Positions 47,279 to 56,918 of a DNA stretch of 64,000 bases are shown here, piece by piece. The notes under the pieces are model-generated. The model was given only the letters and a program-made list of their open reading frames with translations, did no database searches and was not told the origin of the DNA. The position numbers and the translations under genes are program-made. Every line of letters begins with the position of its first letter. Position 1 is the stretch's first letter. Source of the DNA: Maritimibacter sp. DP1N21-5 (GTDB taxonomy: Bacteria; Pseudomonadota; Alphaproteobacteria; Rhodobacterales; Rhodobacteraceae); assembly GCF_019218295.1 (NCBI RefSeq), contig NZ_JAHUZF010000006.1, forward strand, positions 62,001 to 126,000, read 5' to 3'.

Positions 47279-48181
47279 TTACAGCTTCGTGGCAGGGCTC
47301 GGCGGCGTGATGGGTCTGCGCTTCAGCACCGCCTCCCGCCAGGTGATGAAGGACACGGCGGCAAGGATCAGCGCGCCGCCCAGGATCACCCAGACATCCA
47401 CCGGCTCCGCGAAAACAAGCGCCCCCAGCAGAACCGCCCACACAAGCTGCAAAAACGTGACCGGCTGCGTCACGGTCACGGGGGCCGCGGCAAAGGCCAT
47501 GGTCATCGTGTAATGCCCCGCAGTCGCAAAACAGGCGACAAGGAACAACAGGCCCAGCTCCCACCCCGTCGGCCAGACCCAATTGGCAAAAGCGAAAGGC
47601 GCAAGGCAGATCGTCACCACGATGGACAGCATCGCCACCACCACCGCCGGTTTCGCTTCATCCGCCATGATCTTGGCCAGCAGGTAGGACCCCGCAAAAC
47701 TGACCGCGCAAAACAGCATGGCAATATGCCCCGGTGCCACCTCGCGAAAGCCAGGACGCAGGATCACCGCCGTCCCGATCAGCGCAACCGCAATCGCCGC
47801 AATCCGGCGCAACGCCAACCGCTCACCCAGAAACAACGCGGCGCCGATGCTCACGTAAACAGGCGCCAGATAGTTCATCGCCGTCACCTCGGCGATGGGA
47901 ATGCGCGTCATGGCAAAGAACCACAGGATCACGCCACCGGTGTGAAACGCGCCCCGCAGCGTGAACAGCTTCCACTGGCGCCCCGTCAGATGCGCCTCAC
48001 GCAGCGCGGGCAGCATCGGCAGCAAGAACACCAGCCCCAGCAGATACCGCAAAAACGCCGCCTCGGCCGGTGGAATGCGGTCGCCCATATACTTCACCAG
48101 CGCCGTCACCGCGACAAAGCAGAAGCCGGTCACCAGCATCCAGAAGATGGCAACAACAGGACGAGAGGGGGAAGACGTCAT
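47279..48181 (-). CDS. EamA/DMT-family transporter
   Basis: The 300-residue membrane protein has ten predicted segments in two EamA repeats (AIFWMLVTGFCFVAVTALVK, and a second half starting LFCAVSFAGSYLLAKIMADE). FFAMTRIPIAEVTAMNYLAP is a repeat-1 motif of the family. Exports small metabolites; substrate unknown. It ends 10 bp before the BetI operator on the same strand, so bet genes may receive read-through. The ATG at 48181 is used. Confidence 0.8.
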   Translation of the reverse strand: MTSSPSRPVVAIFWMLVTGFCFVAVTALVKYMGDRIPPAEAAFLRYLLGLVFLLPMLPALREAHLTGRQWKLFTLRGAFHTGGVILWFFAMTRIPIAEVTAMNYLAPVYVSIGAALFLGERLALRRIAAIAVALIGTAVILRPGFREVAPGHIAMLFCAVSFAGSYLLAKIMADEAKPAVVVAMLSIVVTICLAPFAFANWVWPTGWELGLLFLVACFATAGHYTMTMAFAAAPVTVTQPVTFLQLVWAVLLGALVFAEPVDVWVILGGALILAAVSFITWREAVLKRRPITPPSPATKL

Positions 48182-48220
48182 GCGCCCATCAATCCCGAAA
48201 GCGCCGCCAAGCACAAGGCG

Positions 48221-48829
48221 TCAAAGCAACAGCAATTTCAACGCGATGCCCCACATGGTCAGCGCGATGATCCCGTCCAGCACCTGCCATGCGCGCGGGC
48301 GCGCGAAAAGCGGTGCAATCACCCGTGCGCCATACCCCAGCAGAACAAAAAACAGGATGCTGGCGGCAGACGCGCCGACACCGAACGCCAAGCGGTCGGG
48401 ATATTGCGAGGACACCGATCCGATCAAGACAACGGTGTCCAGGTAAAAATGCGGGTTCAGCCACGTGATCGCCAGAACCGTCCCCACGGCGGCGCGCAGC
48501 GATTGGGTCTCGGTCCCCGACGTGTCCAGTGCGGCTCCCCCGCGCCAGGCCGACCGGGCGTTCTGCCATCCATACCACAACAGAAATGCCGCTCCGCCGT
48601 AGCGCATCAGCGGCTCGAACCACGGAACGGCCGAGGCAAGCGACCCAAATCCGAAGACGCCCGCGGCGATCAGGATCACCTCGGACACCGAACAGGCAAC
48701 GACCGTCCAGAACACATGCGCGCCGCGCAACCCTTGTCTCAGGACAAACGCATTTTGCGCCCCGATGGCAAGGATCAGAGACAACGACAGAAGGAATCCG
48801 GGAACGAAAGAAGCCATGGCACCGTTCAT
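48221..48829 (-). CDS. LysE/ArgO-family amino-acid exporter
   Basis: The 202-residue protein has six predicted membrane segments. LSLILAIGAQNAFVLRQGLRGAH (middle part AIGAQNAFVLRQGLRG) is the LysE/ArgO signature, and TWLNPHFYLDTVVLIGSVS completes it. Members export lysine or arginine. No LysG/ArgP regulator is next to it. Starts at 48829 (or ATG 48817). Confidence 0.85.
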   Translation of the reverse strand: MNGAMASFVPGFLLSLSLILAIGAQNAFVLRQGLRGAHVFWTVVACSVSEVILIAAGVFGFGSLASAVPWFEPLMRYGGAAFLLWYGWQNARSAWRGGAALDTSGTETQSLRAAVGTVLAITWLNPHFYLDTVVLIGSVSSQYPDRLAFGVGASAASILFFVLLGYGARVIAPLFARPRAWQVLDGIIALTMWGIALKLLLL

Positions 48830-49097
48830 AATTTAAGCCACAAGGACCTACCCGTATGAACTGCGCGCTGCAACCCTATCCAAGCTATACGTTTTTTGCA
48901 CAGCAGCCTTGCGCAAATAGGCAGAGCATTCCCGGTGAACACTCCCTATATCGCTGCAACCCGCGTGCAATAACACGCGCTCATTACTGCCAGCTTATGT
49001 CACCTGACACAGGTATCACGTTGATCTGATCTTTGATGATTGGCGTATGACCTTACAGACCCCATATGCTGGTCAACGATAACAAGGATGAAATCCG

Positions 49098-49334
49098 ATG
49101 CTCGACGATACGCATACCGTTGATCTTACGAAGCAGGACCTCGAATTGATCGAGGCCGCGCTGCAAACCCAGGAAAAGATCCTGTCCGTGCAAAGCCGCG
49201 CGGGCGGGGCGGCAGCGCGCACCCGATTGAATGACCTCAAGGGCCTGATGCGCCGCCTGCGCCGCCAGACACCCGCCCCCCACGCCGACAGCTCCCAAAG
49301 CTGGAGCCAGGTGGCCCGGCAACTGTTTTTCTGA
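49098..49334 (+). CDS. Hypothetical small protein
   Basis: This 78-residue helical protein starts MLDDTHTVDLTKQDLELIEA, and continues with a Gln/Arg-rich helix (LNDLKGLMRRLRRQ). It has no signal or membrane span. AAGGA lies 8 nt upstream and an intrinsic terminator follows, so it is a single-gene unit. Not recognised. Confidence 0.65.
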   Translation: MLDDTHTVDLTKQDLELIEAALQTQEKILSVQSRAGGAAARTRLNDLKGLMRRLRRQTPAPHADSSQSWSQVARQLFF

Positions 49335-49368
49335 TCTGCATCAGATCAGCGCCACAAGAGCAAACACA

Positions 49369-49398
49369 AACGCCGCTCCGGGACCGGGGCGGCGTTTT
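49369..49398 (+). terminator. Rho-independent terminator
   Basis: AACGCCGC (49369-49376) pairs with GCGGCGTT (49389-49396), followed by TT. It ends the small gene at 49098-49334. A second palindrome TGATCTGCATCAGATCA overlaps its stop region (49332-49348). Confidence 0.65.
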
Positions 49399-49488
49399 GC
49401 ATTCGTGAGTGCCAGCTTTCGATGTTAGGCTCAAAGGATGACGAGTGCCCACCACACCGGCGCACGCGCATCGGCACCATAAATCAGG

Positions 49489-50232
49489 TTATTTATCGAA
49501 CCACCCCGTCGCGAGCGCCCGCGCCCAATTCGCTCTTCCATATCGGACCGCACACGCGCTCGCTCTTTGGAAGTCATAAGGCACGGATCGAAAGGTCACT
49601 GCCCACTCCCGGCCCTCGCGCTCAACGATCGCATAGGACGCATTCGGCGTCCCGGTCTGCACAACATGATAAACCGGGGCGTCGTCGTCATATGCGGGGC
49701 ATCCGACACTTCCGGGATTGACGATGGCACGGCCATCAGGCAAGCGCACGCAGCGTGGCGTATGCGTATGCCCACACAGGATCAGGCTGGCATCCACATC
49801 ACCCGCCTCCGCGGCGACTTCTTCCAAAGACGCGGCGCGCACGGTTCCATCCGCCTCCACCCGTTCAAGCCAATAGGTCGTGTCGCTCATGGGCGTGCCG
49901 TGACACAGAAAAACATCGCCAAAAACGGTCCGAGAGGTCGGCAGAGCACCGAGCCAATCAAGCGCCTCCGCACTCAACTGATCAAAGGCCACTTGGTCCG
50001 TCGGGCCCATATCCGCCCGTTCCTGTTCCAACAAGTACCTGTCATGGTTGCCCCGGACGGACGGGAAGCTGCGCTCCATCAGCAGGTCCGCCGTACCCGC
50101 TGCATCTATGGGACCGCTGAACAGATCACCAAGATTCACAGCCTCGGTCACGCCCAGCACGTCCATGTCATGCAGCACGGCGTCCAGCGCAAAGGAATTG
50201 CCATGGATATCTGCTAGAACGGCGAACTTCAT
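49489..50232 (-). CDS. Metallophosphoesterase family protein
   Basis: The 247-residue protein shows the calcineurin-like blocks: MKFAVLADIHGNSFALDAVL (D-x-H), NLGDLFSGPID (G-D), VRGNHDRYLL (G-N-H-D), and LCGHTHTPRCVRLPDGR (G-H-T-H). It resembles YfcE/MJ0936-type phosphodiesterases. It acts on phosphate esters in a metal-dependent way; substrate unknown. Confidence 0.85.
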   Translation of the reverse strand: MKFAVLADIHGNSFALDAVLHDMDVLGVTEAVNLGDLFSGPIDAAGTADLLMERSFPSVRGNHDRYLLEQERADMGPTDQVAFDQLSAEALDWLGALPTSRTVFGDVFLCHGTPMSDTTYWLERVEADGTVRAASLEEVAAEAGDVDASLILCGHTHTPRCVRLPDGRAIVNPGSVGCPAYDDDAPVYHVVQTGTPNASYAIVEREGREWAVTFRSVPYDFQRASACAVRYGRANWARALATGWFDK

Positions 50233-50326
50233 CTTGGGCAGTCAACATCAATAGCGACAGTCTTCGCAAGCCAGCGCGGGGAAATGTGTCACTCTGCGCC
50301 GAAAAAGCAAAGCGACGCTGAAAGGC

Positions 50327-51073
50327 TTACCCGTCGAGCTGCGCCATCACCTCGTCGCTGGCCTCGAAATTGGTGGTGACGGTCTGCACATCATCGTCAT
50401 CCTCCAGCGCATCCACCAGCTTCATCAGCTTCTGCATGCCTTCCAGGTCCATCTCGGTCGTGGTGGTCGGGCGCCAGATCAGCTTGGTGCTCTCGCTTTC
50501 GCCCAACTCGGCCTCCAGCGCATTGGACACCTCGTTCAGATCCGTGTCCGCACACCAGATCACATGCCCATCCTCGGTGCTCTCCACATCCTCGGCCCCG
50601 GCCTCGATGGCGGCCATCATGACTGTATCAGCATCCCCCGCCTCAACCGGATATGACACCGCGCCCTTGCGCTCGAACATGAAGCCCACGCTCCCGGTCT
50701 CGCCCAGGTTCCCGCCATTTTTGGTAAAGGTCGAGCGCACGGTCGATGCCGTGCGGTTGCGGTTGTCCGTCATCGCCTCGACAATCACAGCAACACCGTT
50801 GGGTCCATAGCCCTCATAGCGGATTTCCTCGTAATCCTCGCCCTCGCCCGCAACCGACTTCTTGATCGCGCGATCAATATTGTCCTTGGGCATCGACTGC
50901 GACTTCGCCTCTTTCACCGCCAGACGCAGGCGCGGGTTCTTGTCGGGGTCCGGATCACCCATCTTCGCCGCGATGGTGATTTCCTTCGACAGCTTCGAAA
51001 ACAGCTTGGCGCGCAGCTTGTCCTGACGCCCCTTGCGGTGCTGGATGTTTGCCCATTTTGAGTGGCCGGCCAT
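50327..51073 (-). CDS. yebC: YebC/PmpR family protein
   Basis: The 248-residue protein opens [20 protein letters not shown] and has [20 protein letters not shown] and [20 protein letters not shown], all diagnostic of YebC. YebC-II-type members relieve ribosome stalling at proline-rich stretches, while others are described as transcriptional regulators. Acidic C-terminal [16 protein letters not shown] is typical. Single gene, start at 51073. Confidence 0.93.
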   Translation of the reverse strand: MAGHSKWANIQHRKGRQDKLRAKLFSKLSKEITIAAKMGDPDPDKNPRLRLAVKEAKSQSMPKDNIDRAIKKSVAGEGEDYEEIRYEGYGPNGVAVIVEAMTDNRNRTASTVRSTFTKNGGNLGETGSVGFMFERKGAVSYPVEAGDADTVMMAAIEAGAEDVESTEDGHVIWCADTDLNEVSNALEAELGESESTKLIWRPTTTTEMDLEGMQKLMKLVDALEDDDDVQTVTTNFEASDEVMAQLDG

Positions 51074-51229
51074 GCGCGCCTCCTGTCTCGCAAATTCGGT
51101 GGTCCGGGCGTCTATAGGACATCGGCCGCCACAGGGGCAAGGCCGCCCTGTGCACCCGCGCAGAGCCTGCGTGCGTGGCGCGCCCCGCCCCGCCTGCTAC
51201 CTTCAAGTCACGCAAAGAGGAGGCAGCCC

Positions 51230-52180
51230 ATGGGCGTGATGATCGACGGCGTGTACGAGGCCGAAGACCCCGGCCCCGGCAGCACGAAAAACGGCGCCTA
51301 CGAGCGCGCCAAAAGCACGCTGCGCCACTGGATCACCCCGGACGGCCCCTTCACCCCCGACCCGGGCCGCTACCACCTCTTCGTCGCCTGGAACTGCCCC
51401 TGGGCGCACCGCACCCTCCTTGTGCGCGCCATCCTCGGCCTGCAGGACGCGATCTCGATCAGCATCGCCAAACCCCGCCGCACGGACCAGGGCTGGACCT
51501 TCGACACCGACGGCGCCTTCGCAGACCCCGAGCTGCAAGCGACAGCGCTGCACGAGGTTTACGCCCGCCAACGCCCCACCTACACGGGCCGCATCACGGT
51601 CCCGGTCCTCTGGGACAAACACACCGAACAGATCGTCTCCAACGAAAGCGCCGACATCGTGCGGATGCTGGGCACGACATTCGACCCCGCCCGCCGCCTC
51701 TGCCCACCCGAGCACGAGGCAGAAATCGACCGCTGGAACACCCTCATCCACACGAAAATCAACAACGGCGTCTACCGCGCCGGGTTCGCCCGCACGCAAG
51801 AGGCTTACGACAACGCCGTCACCGACCTGTTCAAAACCCTCGACGACCTTGGATCCCACCTCACCGACCACACCACCCTCACCGGTGACACACTCACCGA
51901 AGCCGACCTGCGCCTCTTCCCCACCCTCGCCCGCTTCGATGTGGCCTACCACTACGCCTTCAAATGCAACCTCGCCAAACTCAGCGACTACCCGGCGCTC
52001 TGGGACTACGCCCGCGCGCTCTACGCGCTCCCAGGCATCGCCGCCACGGTCAAACCCGACATCTACAAGGCGGGCTACTTCTCCCCGTCAGAACTCCGCA
52101 ACCCGCTCGGCATCGTCCCCGCGGGACCAAAAGTCGACTGGACACACCCACCGCGCCGCACGATCCAACTCCCTGACTAG
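51230..52180 (+). CDS. Glutathionyl-hydroquinone reductase (ECM4/YqjG-like GST)
   Basis: The 316-residue protein has the xi-class GST signature: FVAWNCPWAHRTLLVRAILG with the catalytic Cys in CPWAHR, PVLWDKHTEQIVSNESADIV (glutathione-binding), and FARTQEAYDNAV (helical domain). These enzymes reduce glutathionyl-hydroquinones to hydroquinones. The ATG at 51230 follows AAAGAGGAGG; the longer frame back to 51062 overlaps the divergent yebC start and is not used. Confidence 0.88.
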   Translation: MGVMIDGVYEAEDPGPGSTKNGAYERAKSTLRHWITPDGPFTPDPGRYHLFVAWNCPWAHRTLLVRAILGLQDAISISIAKPRRTDQGWTFDTDGAFADPELQATALHEVYARQRPTYTGRITVPVLWDKHTEQIVSNESADIVRMLGTTFDPARRLCPPEHEAEIDRWNTLIHTKINNGVYRAGFARTQEAYDNAVTDLFKTLDDLGSHLTDHTTLTGDTLTEADLRLFPTLARFDVAYHYAFKCNLAKLSDYPALWDYARALYALPGIAATVKPDIYKAGYFSPSELRNPLGIVPAGPKVDWTHPPRRTIQLPD

Positions 52181-52185
52181 CCCTT

Positions 52186-52272
52186 TCTTCTGACTGAAAA
52201 TACGACGGGGGAGGCGCGCACGCGCCGGGGGCAGAGCCCCCAAAATAGATACCGGGGGCAGAGCCCCCTAAA
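52186..52272. repeat. Tandem GC-rich hairpin repeats after the GST gene
   Basis: GGGGGCAGAGCCCCC occurs twice, at about 52230-52244 and 52256-52270, each a GGGGGC/GCCCCC hairpin followed by AAAA or TAAAA. It is preceded by ACGGGGGAGGCGCG and a GGCGCG/CGCGCC stem, related in form to the repeats at 15505 and 61628. It may act as a terminator. Confidence 0.6.
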
Positions 52273-52359
52273 ACATGTCGTCGCGCGTCAGCGCGGCACC
52301 CGGATCGCGTGACCGAAATACAACTGGCACCGCCACGCGCACATCCCTACCCTGCCCGA

Positions 52360-54132
52360 ATGACGACAGACCAGATCATCCTCTTCACCCTTTTCGGCGC
52401 CGTCTTCGGCCTGCTGCTCTGGGGCAGGTTCCGCTACGATATCGTCGCCTTCTCGGCCCTCATGCTCGGCGTCGTCCTGGGCGTGGTCCCAAGCGAGGAT
52501 GCCTTCTCCGGCTTTGGCCACCCCGCCACACTGGTGGTTGCGCTGGTACTGGTGGTCTCCGCCGGTCTCGTGCGCTCCGGCGCAGTCTTCCTGATCACCC
52601 GCACGCTGGTCGATGCGTCCCGCTCCCTCGGCGCCCATATCACGCTCATGGGCGCCATCGGCGGCGTGCTTTCGGCCTTCATGAACAACGTGGCGGCCCT
52701 CGCCCTCCTGATGCCGGTCGACATCCAGACCGCGCGAAAGGCCGGGCGGACCCCGGGGCTCAGCCTCATGCCCCTCAGCTTCGCCACCATCCTCGGCGGC
52801 ATGGTCACGCTGATCGGCACACCGCCCAACATCATCATCGCCACCATCCGCGAGGATGCGCTTGGCGAACCCTTCCGCATGTTCGACTTCGCCCCCGTGG
52901 GCGGTGTCGCCGCCATCGCCGGGCTCGCCTTCGTGGCGCTCATCGGCTGGCGCCTGATCCCCGCGCGCGCGGACGCGACAGCCGAACTCGAGGATCTGGC
53001 AAGCTACGTCGCCGAACTGATGGTACCCGAGGACAGCAAACATATCGGCAAGCGTCTCGCGGAACTGGAAGAGGTTGCTGAAAAGACCGACGTCGCCATC
53101 GTGGGCCTTCTGCGCGACGGCAAGCGGCGCTATGGCCGCGCCCTGAACGCGGTCCTGCGTGCGGGCGATGCGCTCGTCATCGAAGCAACGCCCGACGCGC
53201 TCGACGAATTTCGCAGCGCAACCGCCCTTGCCGTGGCCGATGCCGCCCGCGAAGAACGGCTGAACGCCGCCGGAGAAGGCGTCGAGATCATTGAAGTTGT
53301 CGTGACGGAACACAGCCGCCTTGTCGGACGCACAGCACAATCGGTCGGGCTGGCCTGGCGGCACAACACGGTGCTGCTTGGCCTGTCACGCGAGGGCGTG
53401 CGCGTGATCAAGCAGATCCGCAAGACCGAAGTGAAGGCCGGCGACATCCTCCTGCTGCTGGTGCCGCGCGACACCGGCCAGGACGTGACCCAATGGCTCG
53501 GCTGTCTGCCACTGGCCGAACGCGGCCTCGCCGTGACCGCCGATGACAAGGTCTGGCTCGCCATCGGCCTCTTCGCCGGTGCGGTCGCCGCTGCAAGCGT
53601 GGGTCTCCTTTACCTGCCCATCGCCCTTGGCCTCGTTGTCGTGGCCTATGTCCTGTCCAAGATCGTACCACTCTCTGAACTCTACACCCATATCGAATGG
53701 CCGGTCGTCGTCCTGCTGGGCTCCATGATCCCGCTGGGCGCGGCGCTGGAGACCTCGGGCGGCACCGAACTCATTGCCGGATGGCTCGTCACGATGACCG
53801 ACGGCCTGCCTGCATGGGCTGTGCTGACGGTGCTGATGGTCGTCACGATGAGCCTGTCGGACGTGCTCAACAACACCGCCACAACCATTGTCGCTGCCCC
53901 CGTGGGCATCCAGATGGCACAGACGCTGGGCGTGTCGCCCGACCCGTTCCTGATGGCCGTTGCGGTCGCGGCCTCATCGGCCTTCCTCACCCCCATCGGG
54001 CACAAGAACAACACGCTGATCCTTGGCCCCGGCGGCTACCAGTTCGGGGATTACTGGCGCATCGGCCTGCCGCTTGAAGTGATCGTGATCGCCGTGTCGA
54101 TCCCCGCCATCCTCGTCTTCTGGCCGCTCTGA
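52360..54132 (+). CDS. SLC13-family permease with TrkA-C domains
   Basis: The 590-residue transporter has an N-terminal membrane bundle, two TrkA-C regulatory domains (about residues 195-370, with EVVVTEHSRLVGRTAQSVGL), and a C-terminal bundle. LGGMVTLIGTPPNIIIATIR carries the substrate/sodium-site motif (TPPN). The family imports dicarboxylates, sulfate or related anions with Na+. The ATG at 52360 is used. It leads the run to the BASS and FAD genes. Confidence 0.85.
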   Translation: MTTDQIILFTLFGAVFGLLLWGRFRYDIVAFSALMLGVVLGVVPSEDAFSGFGHPATLVVALVLVVSAGLVRSGAVFLITRTLVDASRSLGAHITLMGAIGGVLSAFMNNVAALALLMPVDIQTARKAGRTPGLSLMPLSFATILGGMVTLIGTPPNIIIATIREDALGEPFRMFDFAPVGGVAAIAGLAFVALIGWRLIPARADATAELEDLASYVAELMVPEDSKHIGKRLAELEEVAEKTDVAIVGLLRDGKRRYGRALNAVLRAGDALVIEATPDALDEFRSATALAVADAAREERLNAAGEGVEIIEVVVTEHSRLVGRTAQSVGLAWRHNTVLLGLSREGVRVIKQIRKTEVKAGDILLLLVPRDTGQDVTQWLGCLPLAERGLAVTADDKVWLAIGLFAGAVAAASVGLLYLPIALGLVVVAYVLSKIVPLSELYTHIEWPVVVLLGSMIPLGAALETSGGTELIAGWLVTMTDGLPAWAVLTVLMVVTMSLSDVLNNTATTIVAAPVGIQMAQTLGVSPDPFLMAVAVAASSAFLTPIGHKNNTLILGPGGYQFGDYWRIGLPLEVIVIAVSIPAILVFWPL

Positions 54133-54139
54133 CCGGGCG

Positions 54140-54186
54140 CCGGAATTTTTCAAAAATTCCGGTCCGTTTTCCGCCTCGGAAAACGG
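54140..54186. terminator. Two consecutive perfect hairpins after the SLC13 gene
   Basis: CCGGAATTTTT/AAAAATTCCGG (54140-54162, 11 bp around a single C) is followed by CCGTTTTCCG/CGGAAAACGG (54164-54186) around CCT. They start 8 nt after the stop codon. They probably form a terminator or a 3' stabilising structure. Confidence 0.65.
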
Positions 54187-54255
54187 CTGACCAAGGGTCA
54201 ACGTTGCGCGTTGACGATAGTCCCGTCTAACGTCGCGTGCAGGGAGAGAGAGACT

Positions 54256-55113
54256 ATGGATATACTTATCAACGTGGTGCTGCCACTGTCGCTGGCCATC
54301 ATCATGCTCAGCCTTGGCATCGGCCTGACATTCGCCGATTTCGGCCGCGTCCTGCGCACGCCCAAGGCCTTCGCCATCGGCGCCATCGCACAAATCCTTC
54401 TGTTGCCTGTGGTCACGTACGGTATTGTCCTCGGCTTCGGCCTGGGGCCGGAAATCGCCGTGGGGTTCATGCTGCTCAGCTTCTGCCCCGGCGGGGTGAC
54501 GTCCAACATGATCGCGCGGTTGTCCAAGGGTGACGTCGCCCTCTCCGTCTCCCTCACCGCCGTGGTCAGCCTGCTCAGCATCCTGACCGTGCCCATTCTC
54601 GCCGCCTGGTCGGTCGTGCATTTCATGGGTGACGCGGCACCGGACGTGTCGGTGACCGGTCTCGCCATCTCGGTCTTCATCATCGTGACACTGCCTGTCC
54701 TGATCGGTGTCCTGATCCGCCGCTTCGCGTCCGGCTTCGCCATCCGGATCGAGCCGTTCCTGTCGCGCCTTGCGACCCTGCTCTTCATCATCATCGTGGT
54801 GGCCGCCCTTGCCGCCAACTGGGACGTGTTCATCGGCAATCTCGGCACGCTCGGCCCCGCCCTGATCGTCCTGAACGCAGCGCTCCTCATCATAGGCCTG
54901 GGTCTCGCCTTGGCACTCGCCCTGCCCTGGGACCAGGCCAAGACCATCTCGGTCGAGACAGGTATCCAGAACGCCACCCTCGGCATCACCCTCGCCGCCC
55001 TGATCTCGGGCCAGTCAGAGGGCTTCAGCGCCATGGCCCTGCCCTCGGGCGTCTATGGTATCCTCATGTACATCGTCGCCGCACCCTTCGTGGCGTGGTT
55101 CCGCAGCCGGTAA
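54256..55113 (+). CDS. Bile acid:sodium symporter (BASS) family transporter
   Basis: The 285-residue protein has about nine membrane segments. FMLLSFCPGGVTSNMIARLS is the conserved BASS motif, and SVETGIQNATLGITLAALIS the second, both lining the substrate and Na+ sites. Bacterial members carry bile acids, pantoate, or other organic acids. The ATG at 54256 follows GGGAGAGAG. The FAD dehydrogenase starts 11 nt after its stop, so they are co-transcribed. Confidence 0.85.
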   Translation: MDILINVVLPLSLAIIMLSLGIGLTFADFGRVLRTPKAFAIGAIAQILLLPVVTYGIVLGFGLGPEIAVGFMLLSFCPGGVTSNMIARLSKGDVALSVSLTAVVSLLSILTVPILAAWSVVHFMGDAAPDVSVTGLAISVFIIVTLPVLIGVLIRRFASGFAIRIEPFLSRLATLLFIIIVVAALAANWDVFIGNLGTLGPALIVLNAALLIIGLGLALALALPWDQAKTISVETGIQNATLGITLAALISGQSEGFSAMALPSGVYGILMYIVAAPFVAWFRSR

Positions 55114-55124
55114 AGGAGACACTC

Positions 55125-56783
55125 ATGGATCAAGCAGACGCCATCGTCGTGGGCTCCGGCCTCGCCGGTCTCGCCGCCGCCGCCGAACTGGGCGACCGGG
55201 GCAAAAAGGTGATCATCGCCGACCAGGAACCCCGCAGCTTCCTCGGCGGTCAGGCCTTCTGGTCCTTGGGCGGCCTCTTCATGATCGACACGCCCGAACA
55301 GCGGCGCATGGGGATCAAGGACAGCCGCGCGCTGGCACTGAACGACTGGATGGGCAGCGCCCAGTTCGACCGCGACGAAGACGCCATGCCCCGCAAATGG
55401 GCCGAAGCCTATATCGACTTCGCCGCAGGCGAGATGCGCCCATGGCTCCACGCCATGGGCCTGCGCTGGTTCCCCGTCGTCGGCTGGGCCGAACGCGGCG
55501 GCAGCTACGCCGACGGGCACGGCAACTCCGTCCCCCGCTTCCACATCACATGGGGCACCGGCCCCGGCATCATCGAACATTTCGTGCGCCGCTGCGAAGA
55601 ACACGAACGCGCAGGCCTGATCCAGTTCAACTTCCGGCACCAGGTCGACCGCATCGACATGGAAAACGGCGCGGCCAAAGGCGTGAGCGGCACCATCCTC
55701 GCCGACGACAGCGCGGCACGCGGCGCCAAAACCAACCGCGACGCCATCGGCGACTTCGCCCTCCGCGCGCCCTCGGTGATCGTCACCTCCGGCGGCATCG
55801 GCGGCAATTTCGACATGGTGCGCCAGGTCTGGCCCACCGACCGGCTCGGCCCCGCACCCAAGGACATGGTGGCCGGCGTCCCCGCCCACGTCGACGGCCG
55901 CATGATCGGCATCTCGGAAGCCGCAGGCGGCCACGTCATCAACGGCGACCGCATGTGGCACTACACCGAAGGGGTCAAGAACTGGGACCCGATCTGGCCC
56001 AGCCACGGCATCCGCATCCTGCCCGGCCCCTCGTCCATGTGGTTCGACGCGGAAGGCAACCGCTTCGCCCCTCCGGCCCTGCCCGGCTTCGACAGCATGT
56101 CCACCCTGCGCGACATCCTGGCCACAGGCTACGACTACAGCTGGTTCGTCCTGACCCAGAAGATCATCAAAAAGGAATTCGCGCTGTCGGGCTCTGAACA
56201 AAACCCCGACCTCACGTCGAAAAAATGGTCCGAGGTGATCAAGCAGCGCGTGCTGTCGGGCAAGAACGCCACCGGCCCGGTCGAGGCGTTCAAGGAACGG
56301 GGAGAGGACTTCGTCGTCGCAAACGACCTCTCCACTCTCGTGCGCGGCATGAACCAGGTCGCAGGCGGCAACCTGATCGACGAGGCGAAACTGCGCGCCC
56401 AGATCGAGGCGCGGGATGCACAAATCGACAACCCGTTCTCGAAAGACGCGCAGATGATGGCGATCCACGCCGCGCGCCACTACCGGGGCGACCGGCTCCT
56501 GCGCACGGCCAAACCGCACAAGTTCCTCGATCCCGCCAACGGCCCTCTGATCGCGGTCAAACTGCACGTGCTCACGCGCAAGACGCTGGGCGGGCTGCAC
56601 ACCACGCTGGACAGCCAGATGATCGGTGCAAACGGCGCGCCCGTGCCCGGCCTCTTTGCCGCGGGCGAAGTCGCAGGCTTCGGCGGGGGCGGCTATCACG
56701 GCTACAACGCACTCGAAGGGACCTTCCTCGGCGGCTGCATCTTCTCTGGACGCAATGCAGGTCGGTCCAGCGCCATCGCCTAG
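55125..56783 (+). CDS. FAD-binding dehydrogenase (fumarate-reductase/KstD-like flavoprotein)
   Basis: The 552-residue protein begins with a Rossmann FAD motif DAIVVGSGLAGLAAAAELGD and ends with AAGEVAGFGGGGYHGYNALE, FLGGCIFSGRNAG, the C-terminal FAD motif of the FRD/SDH-like group (COG3573-type predicted oxidoreductase). It lacks a heme domain or signal peptide. Family members include 3-ketosteroid dehydrogenases and fumarate reductases; the substrate is unknown. Position after a BASS-family importer hints at oxidation of an imported compound. Confidence 0.8.
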   Translation: MDQADAIVVGSGLAGLAAAAELGDRGKKVIIADQEPRSFLGGQAFWSLGGLFMIDTPEQRRMGIKDSRALALNDWMGSAQFDRDEDAMPRKWAEAYIDFAAGEMRPWLHAMGLRWFPVVGWAERGGSYADGHGNSVPRFHITWGTGPGIIEHFVRRCEEHERAGLIQFNFRHQVDRIDMENGAAKGVSGTILADDSAARGAKTNRDAIGDFALRAPSVIVTSGGIGGNFDMVRQVWPTDRLGPAPKDMVAGVPAHVDGRMIGISEAAGGHVINGDRMWHYTEGVKNWDPIWPSHGIRILPGPSSMWFDAEGNRFAPPALPGFDSMSTLRDILATGYDYSWFVLTQKIIKKEFALSGSEQNPDLTSKKWSEVIKQRVLSGKNATGPVEAFKERGEDFVVANDLSTLVRGMNQVAGGNLIDEAKLRAQIEARDAQIDNPFSKDAQMMAIHAARHYRGDRLLRTAKPHKFLDPANGPLIAVKLHVLTRKTLGGLHTTLDSQMIGANGAPVPGLFAAGEVAGFGGGGYHGYNALEGTFLGGCIFSGRNAGRSSAIA

Positions 56784-56918
56784 CGAAATGCACCAACAAA
56801 GCCGGAAGCCACTGTTCGTATTTCAAACCCAAAGGGTGCGACACAACGGTGCAACGTGTGCAAGGCCGCTGAAACACGTCTTGTGGTTGCGTCCAATCGG
56901 GTTACAACGTTGCATGGT

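Noticed and set aside
46637..48859. Long plus-strand reading frame (740 codons) opposite betI, the EamA gene and the ArgO-like gene
   Set aside because: Arg/His/Gln-rich, low-complexity protein with no family, antisense to three clear genes; typical GC-rich shadow.
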